Translations under genes and position numbers: made by a program | Notes under the pieces: generated by a model | The model's input: only the letters and a program-made list of their open reading frames with translations | The model's database searches: none | Told to the model about the DNA's origin: nothing | Shown here: piece by piece, positions 1 through 9,203 of the stretch | Layout: each line of letters begins with the position of its first letter | Position numbering within the stretch: the first letter of the stretch is position 1 | Assembly (NCBI GenBank): GCA_038210595.1 | Contig: JBBQWN010000029.1 | Span: forward strand, 1 to 27,627 | From: Glacieibacterium sp038210595 | GTDB taxonomy: Bacteria; Pseudomonadota; Alphaproteobacteria; Sphingomonadales; Sphingomonadaceae | DNA length: 27,627 nt | Direction: 5' to 3'

Positions 1-1751
1 GCGCCCGCCGCCTTGCCGGCCTTGATCAGCGCGCCGACGATGGCACTCGACGCCCCATCGGTGACGAGCGCGCCGATCAGGCGGCCAACCAATGTCGGCG
101 CTCCCTGCGCCAGGATGCTGAGCTTCGGGCTCGGCGCGAGGTCGGTGCGGGTCGGTACCGCAGGGGTGGCTGGGACGATCGGCGCGTTGTGCCCCAGGCC
201 TGCCGCGACGCGCTCGCCCAGTGCCTCGTCGATCTGCACGAGATGGCCAAGCATCGTCGAGCGGATGACCGGCAGCTCGACCTTCGACAGCTCGAAGGTG
301 AGAGCGGCGACGATATGGTCCTGCTCGGGCTCGGTCTGGCTCATGAAGAACTGCCGCGCCTGGCTGTAGTGATCGCTGAACGTCGCCGAGCGGACCCGGG
401 CCTTCGCGCCTTCCACCGGGGCCGGGACGCTGCGGAAACCGTCCGGGGTCTCGCGCGGCCCCGACGGGTCGATCAGGCTCGGCGTATAGGCGACGCGGGT
501 GGCCTGCGGCAGCGTCTGCATATGCCCGTCACGCTGCATGTTCGCGAACGGGCATTTCGGCGCGTTGATCGGAATCTGGTTGAAGTTGGTTGAACCGAGC
601 CGGCTGAGCTGCGTGTCGAGGTACGAGAAGTTGCGACCGTGCAGCAGCGGGTCGTCGGAGAAGTCGATGCCGGGTACCAGATTCTGCGTACAGTACGCGA
701 CCTGCTCGGTCTCGGCGTGGACGTTGCCGGGGTTGCGGTCGAGCACCATCCGGCCAACCGGGCGCAGTGGCACGACCTCCTCGGGGATCAGCTTGGTCGC
801 GTCGAGATGGTCGAAGTCGAAGCCTGCCGCCTCTTCTTCGGTGAACAGCTGCACGCTCAGCGTCCACGCCGGATACTCGCCATCGCGAATCGAGGTGTAG
901 AGGTCGCGGCGGTGATAGTCGGGGTCGGCACCGTTGAGCTTGACCGCCTCGTCCCACACCACCGACTGGGTGCCGAGCTCGGGCCGCCAGTGGAATTTGA
1001 CGAAGGTCGACTTGCCCTCGGCGTTGACCAGCCGGAAGCTGTGGACACCGAAGCCCTCCATCATCCGCACCGAGCGCGGGATGGTGCGGTCGGACATCAC
1101 CCACATGACCATGTGCATCGCCTCCGGGCTGCAGGCGATCCAGTCCCAGAACGTGTCGTGCGCCGATGCTGCCTGCGGGAAGCCGCGGTCGGGCTCCTCC
1201 TTCACGGCGTGGATCAGGTCGGGAAACTTGATCGCGTCCTGGATGAAGAACACCGGGATGTTGTTGCCGACGATGTCCCAATTGCCCTGCTTGGTGTAGA
1301 ACTTTACCGCGAAACCGCGCACGTCGCGCGCCACGTCGGCCGAGCCCTTGTTGCCGGCGACGGTCGAGAAGCGTGTGAATACCGGTGTGCGTTCACCGAC
1401 CTCGGTCAGCACCCTAGCGGTTGTGAACTCCTCCAGGCTGTCGGTCAGTTCGAAATAGCCGTGCGCGGCAAGGCCGCGGGCATGGACGACGCGCTCCGGG
1501 ATGCGCTCGTGGTCGAAGTGGAAGATCTTCTCGCGGAGGATGAAGTCTTCGAGCAGCGTCGGACCGCGCGGGCCGGCGCGCAGGCTGTTGTGATCGTCGC
1601 TGATCGGCATGCCGTGGTTGGTGGTCAGCACTGGCTGGCCGGAGCTGGCGACCTGGTGCAGCTCGCCGCCGTCGCCGGTGACAAAAGTGGCGGCGGGCAG
1701 CGCTGTCACCGCGCGCGGCGGTTTTGACTTGGTTTTGGTGGGGCTAGCCAT
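1..1751 (-). CDS. katE: Large-subunit catalase, KatE/HPII type, C-terminus cut by window edge
   Basis: Heme catalase that converts hydrogen peroxide to water and oxygen in the cytoplasm. The 583 visible codons cover the whole catalase core: the distal histidine lies in VVHARG (His90), the distal asparagine in VGNNIP (Asn163), and the proximal heme-tyrosine region in FSYLDTQLSRLG. From about residue 540 the protein enters the extra C-terminal DJ-1/PfpI-like domain that marks large-subunit (clade 2) catalases; the final residues run off the left edge. The ATG at 1751 follows a GGAG motif at normal spacing. It lies 77 bases downstream of the glutamate dehydrogenase stop on the same strand, so co-transcription is possible. 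A second, decayed copy of this type of gene is at 24625-24998. The assignment is very secure; only the missing end is unknown. Confidence 0.96.
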   Translation of the reverse strand, partial: MASPTKTKSKPPRAVTALPAATFVTGDGGELHQVASSGQPVLTTNHGMPISDDHNSLRAGPRGPTLLEDFILREKIFHFDHERIPERVVHARGLAAHGYFELTDSLEEFTTARVLTEVGERTPVFTRFSTVAGNKGSADVARDVRGFAVKFYTKQGNWDIVGNNIPVFFIQDAIKFPDLIHAVKEEPDRGFPQAASAHDTFWDWIACSPEAMHMVMWVMSDRTIPRSVRMMEGFGVHSFRLVNAEGKSTFVKFHWRPELGTQSVVWDEAVKLNGADPDYHRRDLYTSIRDGEYPAWTLSVQLFTEEEAAGFDFDHLDATKLIPEEVVPLRPVGRMVLDRNPGNVHAETEQVAYCTQNLVPGIDFSDDPLLHGRNFSYLDTQLSRLGSTNFNQIPINAPKCPFANMQRDGHMQTLPQATRVAYTPSLIDPSGPRETPDGFRSVPAPVEGAKARVRSATFSDHYSQARQFFMSQTEPEQDHIVAALTFELSKVELPVIRSTMLGHLVQIDEALGERVAAGLGHNAPIVPATPAVPTRTDLAPSPKLSILAQGAPTLVGRLIGALVTDGASSAIVGALIKAGKAAG

Positions 1752-1828
1752 GATCTGGTCTCCGGAGTGCCGGAGTTGAACGCCCGATTGCCGCGTCGGG
1801 GCCGCGGCCGGTGAAATAAAGTGCGGTG

Positions 1829-4800
1829 CTATGCCCCGATCACCGAGCGCGCCTGGCTGTCGAGGTGGGCCAGCATCGCGGTCGTGACGATGGCTCCAGT
1901 ACGGGCGCGGGCGACCAGCCCGGCGACGCGCGCGACGCGGTCGGCGTGGCTGTCGAGCCAGGTTTCGACCGCCGCCAGTGGATCGCTGCCCGGCGCGGCG
2001 ATGCGGCCGATCAGCGACAGCCGCAGATGCTCGAAGTCGCGGACCAGACGGGCCTGGAGCAGGCGTTCCCACGGGTCGGCGGGGTCGAGCGCCATTGCGG
2101 TGTTCTTTGCCCAGTCGAGGCCCAGCGCCTCGCCCAGCCGGGTATAGGCACGCGCCGTCTGGGCGGCGTCGAGGTGGAGCTCGCCGGACAGCAGCCCGAC
2201 GCCGACCGCGCCGTCCAGCGCGGCGATGCGCAGTATGGCATCGACGATCGGTGCTGGCGCGGCGAGCGCCTCCAGCTGCTTGCGCATCGCCTCGATCTGG
2301 GCGCGCGGCTCGGGGCGGAGCAGGTCGAAGATGCCCTGGCCCAGCTGCGCGACGCTGGGGCGCAGCCGCTCGACCAGTTGGCCGGGCGCGAGTCCGTGGC
2401 CGGAGCGCAGCAGGTCGGCCATCTGGGTGCGGAGCACGCCGACCGCGGCGACGTGGAGGTCGAGCTGCGCCGGTCCGGTGACGGGAGCCGCCTCGATGCC
2501 CGCCCACAGCGCGGGGAAATCGAACAGCTCGCGCGCCGCGACGAAGGCACCGGCGACCTCGGCAAGGCCGACGCCCATTTCCTCGGCCAGCTCGAACGGC
2601 AGCGCCAGGCCGCCGCGGTTGATCAGCGCGTTGCACAGCTTGGTCGCGACGATCTCGCGACGCAGGCGGTGGCCGGCGATGGCGGCCGGGAAACGCTGCT
2701 GCATCGCGGGCGGGAAATTGCCCGACAGAACGGGTGCGAGGCTGGGGTCGTCGACGATGGAGCAATCGACCAGCGCCTCGTAGACCGCCATCTTGGCGTA
2801 CGCCATGACCACTGCCAGCTCGGGCCGCTCGAGGCCCTGGCCGTTGCGGGCGCGCTGTGTCAGCTGTTCGTCGGACGCCAGCCCCTCGACGCGGCGGTCA
2901 AGCTGGGCGGCCGAGATCTCGAGCGTCTGAAGCAGCTGCAGCCAGGCCGGCACTGCGGCCGCGCCGCCGCGCTCGGCGATGCTGAGCGCTTGGGTCTGCA
3001 GGCGGTTGTCGCGCAGCACCAGCTCCGCCACGTCGTCGGTCATGGCGACCAGCAGTGTATCACGGTCGGCCTCTGTCAGGCGGCCGGCCTGCAGCTCGGT
3101 GTTCAGCGCAATCTTGATGTTGACCTCGTTGTCGGAGCAGTCGACCCCGGCCGAGTTGTCGATGAAATCGGTGTTCAGGCGGCCACCCCTGGCCGCATAC
3201 TCGATGCGGCCCGCCTGGGTCAGGCCAAGGTTGGCGCCCTCGCCGACGACCTGGGCGCCGATCTCACGCCCGTCGATGCGGTGGCCGTCGTTGGCGCGGT
3301 CGCCGGCGTCTGCGTTGCTTTCGTACGACGCCTTCACATAGGTGCCGATGCCGCCGAACCACAGCAGGTCGACCGGCGACTTCAGGATCGCGACGATCAG
3401 CTCGTCGGGGCTGAGCGTGTCGGCAGTGATGTCGAGTGCAACTTGGACGGCGGGCGAGATCGGGATCGCCTTCTGGGCGCGCGGATAGACCCCGCCACCC
3501 TTGGAGATCAGCGCCTTGTCGTAATCCTCCCATGACGAGCGCGGCAGCGCGAACATGCGCTGGCGTTCCTTGAAGCTCTTCGCAGCATTCGGCTCGGGGT
3601 CGAGGAAGATATGGCGATGGTCGAACGCCGCGACCAGCCGGATGCTCTCGCTGAGCAGCATGCCGTTGCCGAAGACGTCGCCCGACATGTCGCCGCAGCC
3701 GACGACGCGCACCGGATCCTTCTGGATGTCGACATTCAGCTCGCGGAAGTGGCGCTGCACCGAGATCCACGCGCCGCGTGCCGTGATCGCCATCGCCTTG
3801 TGGTCATAGCCGTTCTTGCCGCCGCTGGCGAAGGCGTCGCCGAGCCAGAAGCCGCGCTCCAAGCTGATCGCGTTGGCGATGTCGGAGAAGGTCGCGGTGC
3901 CCTTGTCGGCGGCGACGACGAGATAGGGATCGGGCGCGTCGTGGCAGACGACGTCGGCGGGCGGGATCACGGTGCCGTCGGCACTGAGGTTGTCGGTCAG
4001 CGACAACAGCGCGCGGATGTAGATACGATAGGCCTCGGTGCCCTCCGCCAGCCAGGCATCGCGGTTCGACGCCGGCGGCAGCAGCTTGGGATAGAAGCCG
4101 CCCTTGCTGCCGGTCGGCACGATGACAGTGTTCTTCACCTTCTGCGCCTTGACCAGGCCCAGCACCTCGGTGCGAAAATCGTCGCGGCGGTCGGACCACC
4201 GGAGCCCGCCGCGTGCGATCGGCCCGGCGCGCAGGTGGATGCCCTCCAGCCGCGGGCTGAACACCCAGATCTCGCGATAGGGCACCGGCGGCGGCAGGTT
4301 CGGGACCAGTGCGGAATCGAGCTTGAAGGCCAGCGCTTCCGGCCCACCCGGCACGAAGGCGTTGGTGCGCAGCGTCGCCATGATGACGCTGCGGAACAGG
4401 CGCAGGATGCGGTCGTCGTCGATGGCGGTAACATCGGCAAGTCCGGCCTCGATGCGCGCCTCGGTGGCGCTGCAGGCATGGTCGTCCTGTGCCGGTGCGA
4501 AGCGGACGCGAAACAGGTGGACGAGGTCGCGGGTCAGCTGCGGATAGCGGCGAAGCGCGTCGACGACGGTCTGCAGGCCATAGGCGACGCCGGTCTGGCG
4601 CATGTAGCGGAAATAGGCGCGCAGCCAGTTCGCGGCCTCCGCGTCCAGCCCCGAGGCGATGACCAGTGCGTTGAAGCCGTCGCTCTCCTGCGCGCCGAGC
4701 AGCACCGCCTGCAGCGCGGGCTCGACCCGGTCGAGGCAGTCGGCATCGAGGCAAGCCCCCGCCGGCGCCTCGAGCAGGAAGTCGTGGATCCAGCCGAGCT

Positions 4801-6556
4801 TGCCGCCGGCGAGATCGAACGGGAACTCCTCGATGACGCGCAGCCCGAAATTCTCCAGCACCGGCACCGCGTCCGACAGCGCAATGATCTGGCCCAGCCG
4901 GTAGATCTTCAGCCGCAGCTGGGTCGGCGCATCGCCGTCGCGGCGGTACAGGTCGACGGCGCGGCCGGCCTCGGTCTCCAGCGTCGCCAGCAGCATGATG
5001 TCGTTCGCGGCCTCGGTGGCGGTGTATTGCGCGCGGTAGCTGGCCGAGAAGGTCTTGGCATAGGTCAGCGTCAACCGCGCCGCCCGCGCTCCTCCGCCCG
5101 CCGCCTCGACCAGCGCGGTTTCCAGCGCCTCGTCCCAGCCTCGCACCAGCGCGTTCAGCTGGCGGTCGAGATCGGCCTCGTCGAAGCTGACGGCGCGGCT
5201 TTTGGTGTCGATGGTGTAGTGAACCCGCGCCAGTCCCTCGGCCCGCAACTCCACCTCGAAGCGCGCGATGGTGCCGCGCAGCGCCGCGACCAGCATCTTG
5301 CCGGCGCTCTCGCGCACGCCGCTGGTGTAGTCGTCGCGCGGCACATAGCAGAGCACCGAGACGAAGCGCCCGAACGGATCGGCGCGCGCGAACAGCTTGG
5401 GCCGCGGCCGGTCGAGCAGCGACAGCAGCCCCAGCGCCATCGCCTTCAACCGCTCGGGCGTCGTCTCGAACAGCTCCTCGCGCGGGAAGCCTTCCAGCAC
5501 ATGGACCAGCGCCTTGCCGGTGTGGCCGCCCTTGGCAAAGCCGAGAGCGTCGATCACCTCGCCGACCTTGCGGCGCAGCAGCGGTACTTGGCGCGGGCTG
5601 GTCGCCAGCGCGGACGAGGTAAACAGACCGACGAAGCGCGTTTCACTGACCACCCGCCCGGCATGGTCGAAGCCCTTGACGGCGATCAGGTCGCAATTGA
5701 CGCGGCGGTGGACGGTCGACACCGCGCCCGCCTTGGTGATGAGCAGCGGCTCTTGGCTGGCCAGCAGTCGGTGCAGCTGCGCCGGTGTCTCGGCGCCGTC
5801 ACCGTCCCACAGCGGATAGGCCGGATCACGCAGCAGCCCAAGGCCGGGGGCACTGTCGTCGACGTCGGGTGCGGCCGGATCGCCGGTCAGCGCCGAGCGG
5901 CGGCACCCCAGTAACGTGAAATTATCCGCCGCCAGCCAGTCGAGAAACGCCACCGATTCAGACGCAAGATGCGGCGCGACGGGGGGCGGGTTAGCAATCA
6001 GGTCCCGGGTTGCGGCGCGCAGCATCGCCAGCATCGCCGGCCAGTCAACGACCGCAGCGCGGACATCAGCGAGCACGCCGAGCAGCGCGGCCTGCAGCTC
6101 GACCCGCGCCTTGGCCGAGACACGCTCGAATTCGATATAAATGATTGACTCGCGCAGCGTCGCCGGTCCCGGTGCCGCGGCGATGCCGGTCAGCGTGCCG
6201 TCGGCGGCGCGGCGCGCATCGACGATCGGATGCAGCAGCCGGTCGATGTCGAGGCCCGCCGCGGTGATCGCGGGCGCGACCGAATCGACCAGGAACGGCA
6301 TGTCGTCGTTGACGATGGCGAGCGCCAGGCGGCGCCGCGCGCCGGTCGCACCGGGGGCGGCGTCGAGAACCAGCGACGGCGCGCCGGGCTGGCGCTCCAC
6401 CATCGCCGAGCGGACGAAGGCGACAATGGCGGCGCGGCTGGCGGGTTCGATCGCATCGGCCTCGCCGGGCAGCGCCGCGTCGAAAAGCGCCGAGGCCAGC
6501 GCCGCATCAATTGCATCGCCGGGATCGGCCGGTGCCGTCGCCCTGATGCTCGCCAT
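1829..6556 (-). CDS. NAD-specific glutamate dehydrogenase, large bacterial type (GdhZ/GdhB family)
   Basis: Catalyses NAD-dependent oxidative deamination of glutamate to 2-oxoglutarate and ammonia, chiefly for glutamate catabolism. The 1575 residues match the usual size (about 1600) of the bacterial large GDH family (called gdhZ in Caulobacter and gdhB in Pseudomonas). A long N-terminal regulatory part precedes the catalytic domain. This holds GGLRWSDRRDDFRTEVLGL, the lysine-containing PTGSKGGF (Lys818) and the dinucleotide-binding GDMSGDVFGNGM segment near residues 955-966. The start at 6556 was chosen because GGAG lies just upstream (GGCGGAGCAATATC-ATG); the frame stays open to 6697, but the extra 47 residues look non-coding. 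It sits between a small unknown gene upstream and the catalase gene downstream, all on the minus strand. No frameshift or missing motif was seen. Confidence 0.97.
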   Translation of the reverse strand: MASIRATAPADPGDAIDAALASALFDAALPGEADAIEPASRAAIVAFVRSAMVERQPGAPSLVLDAAPGATGARRRLALAIVNDDMPFLVDSVAPAITAAGLDIDRLLHPIVDARRAADGTLTGIAAAPGPATLRESIIYIEFERVSAKARVELQAALLGVLADVRAAVVDWPAMLAMLRAATRDLIANPPPVAPHLASESVAFLDWLAADNFTLLGCRRSALTGDPAAPDVDDSAPGLGLLRDPAYPLWDGDGAETPAQLHRLLASQEPLLITKAGAVSTVHRRVNCDLIAVKGFDHAGRVVSETRFVGLFTSSALATSPRQVPLLRRKVGEVIDALGFAKGGHTGKALVHVLEGFPREELFETTPERLKAMALGLLSLLDRPRPKLFARADPFGRFVSVLCYVPRDDYTSGVRESAGKMLVAALRGTIARFEVELRAEGLARVHYTIDTKSRAVSFDEADLDRQLNALVRGWDEALETALVEAAGGGARAARLTLTYAKTFSASYRAQYTATEAANDIMLLATLETEAGRAVDLYRRDGDAPTQLRLKIYRLGQIIALSDAVPVLENFGLRVIEEFPFDLAGGKLGWIHDFLLEAPAGACLDADCLDRVEPALQAVLLGAQESDGFNALVIASGLDAEAANWLRAYFRYMRQTGVAYGLQTVVDALRRYPQLTRDLVHLFRVRFAPAQDDHACSATEARIEAGLADVTAIDDDRILRLFRSVIMATLRTNAFVPGGPEALAFKLDSALVPNLPPPVPYREIWVFSPRLEGIHLRAGPIARGGLRWSDRRDDFRTEVLGLVKAQKVKNTVIVPTGSKGGFYPKLLPPASNRDAWLAEGTEAYRIYIRALLSLTDNLSADGTVIPPADVVCHDAPDPYLVVAADKGTATFSDIANAISLERGFWLGDAFASGGKNGYDHKAMAITARGAWISVQRHFRELNVDIQKDPVRVVGCGDMSGDVFGNGMLLSESIRLVAAFDHRHIFLDPEPNAAKSFKERQRMFALPRSSWEDYDKALISKGGGVYPRAQKAIPISPAVQVALDITADTLSPDELIVAILKSPVDLLWFGGIGTYVKASYESNADAGDRANDGHRIDGREIGAQVVGEGANLGLTQAGRIEYAARGGRLNTDFIDNSAGVDCSDNEVNIKIALNTELQAGRLTEADRDTLLVAMTDDVAELVLRDNRLQTQALSIAERGGAAAVPAWLQLLQTLEISAAQLDRRVEGLASDEQLTQRARNGQGLERPELAVVMAYAKMAVYEALVDCSIVDDPSLAPVLSGNFPPAMQQRFPAAIAGHRLRREIVATKLCNALINRGGLALPFELAEEMGVGLAEVAGAFVAARELFDFPALWAGIEAAPVTGPAQLDLHVAAVGVLRTQMADLLRSGHGLAPGQLVERLRPSVAQLGQGIFDLLRPEPRAQIEAMRKQLEALAAPAPIVDAILRIAALDGAVGVGLLSGELHLDAAQTARAYTRLGEALGLDWAKNTAMALDPADPWERLLQARLVRDFEHLRLSLIGRIAAPGSDPLAAVETWLDSHADRVARVAGLVARARTGAIVTTAMLAHLDSQARSVIGA

Positions 6557-6629
6557 GATATTGCTCCGCCTCGCTCGCGAGCCGGGCTTATGCGTCCGCA
6601 TTGCTGCCGCGGCAAGGTTGACACCAGCC

Positions 6630-7157
6630 TCAGGCGAAGACATCGGCCAGCGCGGTGCACCGTGCCGTGGGGCGCAGTTCACGGAGCAACTCAGCACGCA
6701 GCCGCGCCGTCGCGTCGTTGTCGAGCACCTGTTTCCAGCTCAGCACGATGTCCGCCCCCGTTGCAGTGGGCAACAGCACGCCGCGCAGCAGCAGGCACGC
6801 CGCGCCCGGTGCAGCGACCGCGGCCTCGAACGGGGTCACCGCCGCACTCGCTTCCGCCCGCGCGAGCACGTCACTGAGCGTCGCCGCCAAGCTATCCGGA
6901 GGTCCGGCCAGTGGCCCCGGCACCAGCCCGAAGGCCCGCGTTACCGAGCGGCTGGTGGCGACGACCATCGCGCTGCCGCCGGCGGCCTGTGCCAGCGTCA
7001 CTGCATTGTCGCGGAATTCGTGACCGCCCGCCCCGAGGTGGAACGCCGCCTCGGCATACGCGGTCAGCCGCCGCTCGGGGCGGACCGCCAGTCGCGGCGG
7101 CGCTTCGAAACACGGCTCACAGGGCGGCCACGCGGCACTGTCGTACTGGGCATGCAT
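6630..7157 (-). CDS. Conserved-looking hypothetical protein, 175 aa
   Basis: I do not recognise the family with certainty. The protein starts at an ATG preceded by GAGGAGG nine bases upstream, a strong ribosome binding site, and ends 73 bases before the glutamate dehydrogenase start on the same strand, so the two are probably co-transcribed. It has no signal peptide or membrane segment. It is rich in alanine and leucine, with an Ala-rich central part around residues 60-120 and a Cys pair (CEPC) near the N-terminus at residues 13-16. A role linked to the neighbouring dehydrogenase is only a guess from position. Confidence 0.7.
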   Translation of the reverse strand: MHAQYDSAAWPPCEPCFEAPPRLAVRPERRLTAYAEAAFHLGAGGHEFRDNAVTLAQAAGGSAMVVATSRSVTRAFGLVPGPLAGPPDSLAATLSDVLARAEASAAVTPFEAAVAAPGAACLLLRGVLLPTATGADIVLSWKQVLDNDATARLRAELLRELRPTARCTALADVFA

Positions 7158-7248
7158 GCACGGGCCTCCTCGGCCAGCGATTACGGCCGCCGCCGCCCCC
7201 GCTTGCGGCGCCGCCCGCCCCCTGCTAAGGCCCCGCGTCCCCGGGTAC

Positions 7249-7324
7249 GCCGCTTTAGCTCAGCCGGTAGAGCACATCATTCGTAATGATGGGGTCAGGT
7301 GTTCGAGTCACCTAAGCGGCACCA
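7249..7324 (+). tRNA. tRNA-Thr (anticodon CGT)
   Basis: A complete cloverleaf can be folded by eye. The acceptor stem pairs GCCGCTT (7249-7255) with AAGCGGC (7314-7320), followed by discriminator A and an encoded CCA. The anticodon stem CATCA/TGATG encloses the loop TTCGTAA, which places CGT as anticodon and so threonine (codon ACG). The D-arm AGCTCAGCCGGTAGAGCA and the T-arm GGTGTTCGAGTCACC are canonical. The 3' end coincides with the start of a 288-bp repeat, which suggests that this gene served as an integration or recombination target. Confidence 0.96.
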
Positions 7325-7606
7325 CCCAGTCCAAGCCGCGCGAGACTGAGGCTGACCTAGGTAACAGGACGCAAATCTGCCTCAGCTGCCGGGCGGTTAC
7401 GAAAGGCAACGGCGTTGGTGCTGAATCGGCGAGCCGTCTCTGCGCATTAATCGCATGCCATCCGCCGGGCGATCTCCGCTGACGCAGCTGGTGACCCCAA
7501 ACCCGATGCAGATTTGATGGAAATGCTCTCCCGTCACGGCGACCGAGCGGCATCCGGACGCTGGCGAGTGCTCGCTGAGCAGCGAGCAGTTTGGCCGTCT
7601 CGACCC
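7319..7606 (+). repeat. 288-bp direct repeat, copy 1, abutting tRNA-Thr
   Basis: This stretch aligns without gaps to 25652-25939, with about 18 mismatches counted by hand (roughly 94% identity), in the same orientation and 18,333 bp apart. Similarity begins at the GCACCA of the tRNA 3' end and stops abruptly after position 7606. No transposase is encoded. A minus-strand frame ending at 7397 is open through both copies, and more differences than expected fall on its third codon positions, so a short coding sequence is possible but unproven. Confidence 0.9.
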
Positions 7607-7734
7607 ACAGTCAGACGCTCAAGGCGCCTCTTTGCCTTCCCAGCTTCGGACATCCGTTCAGCTTGCGATACCAGGAGGACGGTGGCGGAAGCACCGTGCT
7701 TCGCCTATATCAAACCCGAGGAGAATCGCGGATC

Positions 7735-7956
7735 ATGGCTAAGGGTCAACACGTCGTCCCGAACGCGGGTGGTTGGGGAGTGAAGAAGGCGGGCGCCGCG
7801 CGCGCGTCGAGCGTTCACACAACTCAGGCCGACGCGATCGCAGCAGCCACGCAGATTGCACGCAACCAGAAGACCGAGCTCTATATTCACGGTCGAGATG
7901 GGCGGATTCGCGAGCGCAATTCTTATGGTAATGATCCCCATCCCCCGAAGGGCTGA
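7735..7956 (+). CDS. Small DUF2188-like protein
   Basis: A 73-residue protein whose layout fits the DUF2188 family as I remember it: an N-terminal HVVPNAGGWGVKKAG strand pair, a helix rich in Ala and Gln (TQADAIAAATQIARNQ), then a strand and turn with IHGRDGRIRERNSYGNDPHPP. The family function is not established. The ATG at 7735 follows GAGGAG eleven bases upstream. The next gene begins two bases after the stop, so the two are almost certainly translated together. It is the first gene after the tRNA-linked repeat. Confidence 0.85.
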   Translation: MAKGQHVVPNAGGWGVKKAGAARASSVHTTQADAIAAATQIARNQKTELYIHGRDGRIRERNSYGNDPHPPKG

Positions 7957-7958
7957 TC

Positions 7959-8582
7959 GTGCCGTCTTTTGAGCGGTCTGTTTTTGTAAACTGCCCATTC
8001 GACGACGACTTCGCTCCGATCCTGCAGGCTATTGCTTTCTGCATTACCGATCTGGGCTTCTATCCCCGACTCGCCCCTGAAAACGCAGACAATGCCGCCA
8101 ATCGGCTGGATCGGATCCTGGAACTCGTCCGTGGCTCGAAGTACGGCATCCATGATCTGAGCCGCTGTAAATCGACCGAAGCCGATGAATATGCGCGGAT
8201 GAACATGCCGTTCGAGCTCGGCATCGATCACGGATGCCGGAAATTTGGCGGAGGCCAGCTCACTGGTAAAGCCATCCTCATTCTTGAAGCGACCCGGTAC
8301 GATTATCAGAAAGGTCTGTCCGACATCGCCGGATGGGACATCCACCCGCATGGCGGCGACTACATCGAGGCTGTTCGAAGCGTCCGGACCTGGCTTGTTC
8401 GGCAGGCCGGGGCAGCCGCCGTGGGTGCATCGCGTATCCTCGGAAATTACGCCGCCTTCCAAGAATGGTATTGGGAGCGGGAACTGGCGCTCGGCGCGTC
8501 AGAGGACGACATTAAGGCTTATCCGACCGTGCAGATGGTTGAAGCGATGCGCGAATGGGTTGATGCCGACCGTCCTGTGTAG
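7959..8582 (+). CDS. NCPFD/MPFELG alpha/beta protein, possibly TIR- or deoxyribosyltransferase-like
   Basis: A 207-residue soluble protein starting with GTG two bases after the DUF2188-like gene. The first 150 residues look like one alpha/beta domain. A strand ending in VFVNCPFD (residues 8-15) is followed by a helix, a strand with GIHDLS (63-68) and the motif MPFELG (83-88) with a conserved-looking Glu86; a further strand KAILILE and ISDIAGxDIxxHGGD-like sequence follow. A first-strand loop plus a glutamate in an FELG helix is reminiscent of TIR and nucleoside 2-deoxyribosyltransferase folds, which cleave nucleotide glycosidic bonds. Such activity is inference only. The pair with DUF2188 next to a tRNA and repeat suggests accessory cargo. 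Confidence 0.8.
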   Translation: MPSFERSVFVNCPFDDDFAPILQAIAFCITDLGFYPRLAPENADNAANRLDRILELVRGSKYGIHDLSRCKSTEADEYARMNMPFELGIDHGCRKFGGGQLTGKAILILEATRYDYQKGLSDIAGWDIHPHGGDYIEAVRSVRTWLVRQAGAAAVGASRILGNYAAFQEWYWERELALGASEDDIKAYPTVQMVEAMREWVDADRPV

Positions 8583-9191
8583 CTTCGGCTGACCTGACGG
8601 TGCCGCATGCTCCTGATTAACTCGCCTCGGCCACCTCAACCCAAAACGCGACATTCACGGCGGCGGGAGCGCAAGCCGCAACCGGTCGTCCATTCAGGTA
8701 CTGCCTGGTGGCTGAAGCTAGGCCACCAGCGGACTAAGCCCGGAATAATTGTGACCGACGACCGAGTTAGGTTGTTTCCGCTAATGGGCCGATAACGGAC
8801 TCGCCGCTTTCAGGACGCCAGACGCATTCAAGCAGACGCTCGCGTTGCATCGTTTGAAAGCTGTGTTGACTTCTTGTCGGTGGGGAATCGAGGCGGTCTG
8901 ACTACGATGCTGGCTGCGCCCTTGCAATGGCTCGCCGGCATTAGTTAGGCCTGAGCATTGGGCGATGTGACGCGCGGGGCGCCGGGCAGATAGTCGATGA
9001 AGGCGGAGGTGTCCGCGTCGTGCCCTGCCCGGCACGCGCCTGCCCTTTGGTTTAATTAGGGGCGATGCGGCTGGCCGGCCCGCTGAAGGGCCGGTGCACC
9101 GGAAGACTGATGACGGTCGATCGTCGCCGTCGATTCCGGAAGTGTCCCGATTGGCGATTAATGGGTGAATCAAAGTATACGTGGTCGTGAC
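8583..9191. other. Intergenic region, about 600 bp, with palindromes and no supportable gene
   Basis: No reading frame here has convincing codon use or a recognisable domain. It holds two overlapping dyads upstream of the sigma-like gene, listed separately. On the minus strand, residues reading DTSAFIDYL at 8984-9019 resemble the start of a VapC PIN toxin, but the resemblance ends within 25 codons at a stop at 8945. The segment around 8740-8820 resembles the low-complexity intergenic DNA at 16440-16630. Confidence 0.5.
9075..9102. promoter_or_regulatory. Overlapping hairpin and 12-bp palindrome upstream of the sigma-like operon
   Basis: CCGGCCC (9075-9081) can pair with GGGCCGG (9088-9094) around a six-base loop. 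The perfect palindrome CCGGTGCACCGG (9091-9102) overlaps it. The site lies about 100 bases ahead of the first gene of the ubiquitin-like cluster and is placed where a repressor operator would be expected. There is no T-run, so it does not look like a terminator for the upstream pair. No bound protein can be named. Confidence 0.35.
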
Positions 9192-9200
9192 GGGGAGGAA
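9192..9200 (+). promoter_or_regulatory. Strong ribosome binding site that decides the start of the sigma-like gene
   Basis: GGGGAGGAA lies a few bases before a TTG codon at 9204. The upstream in-frame GTG at 9165 has no Shine-Dalgarno-like sequence. I therefore place the start at 9204. Confidence 0.6.
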
Positions 9201-9203
9201 GAA

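Noticed and set aside
1826..5914. Long open frames on the plus strand (569 and 767 codons) opposite the glutamate dehydrogenase
   Set aside because: They are antisense to a well-supported 1575-residue enzyme, have His/Gln/Arg/Asp-rich shadow composition and no recognisable motif.
8607..8795. 62-codon plus-strand frame after the NCPFD gene
   Set aside because: Arg/Pro-rich composition, no ribosome site and no family resemblance.
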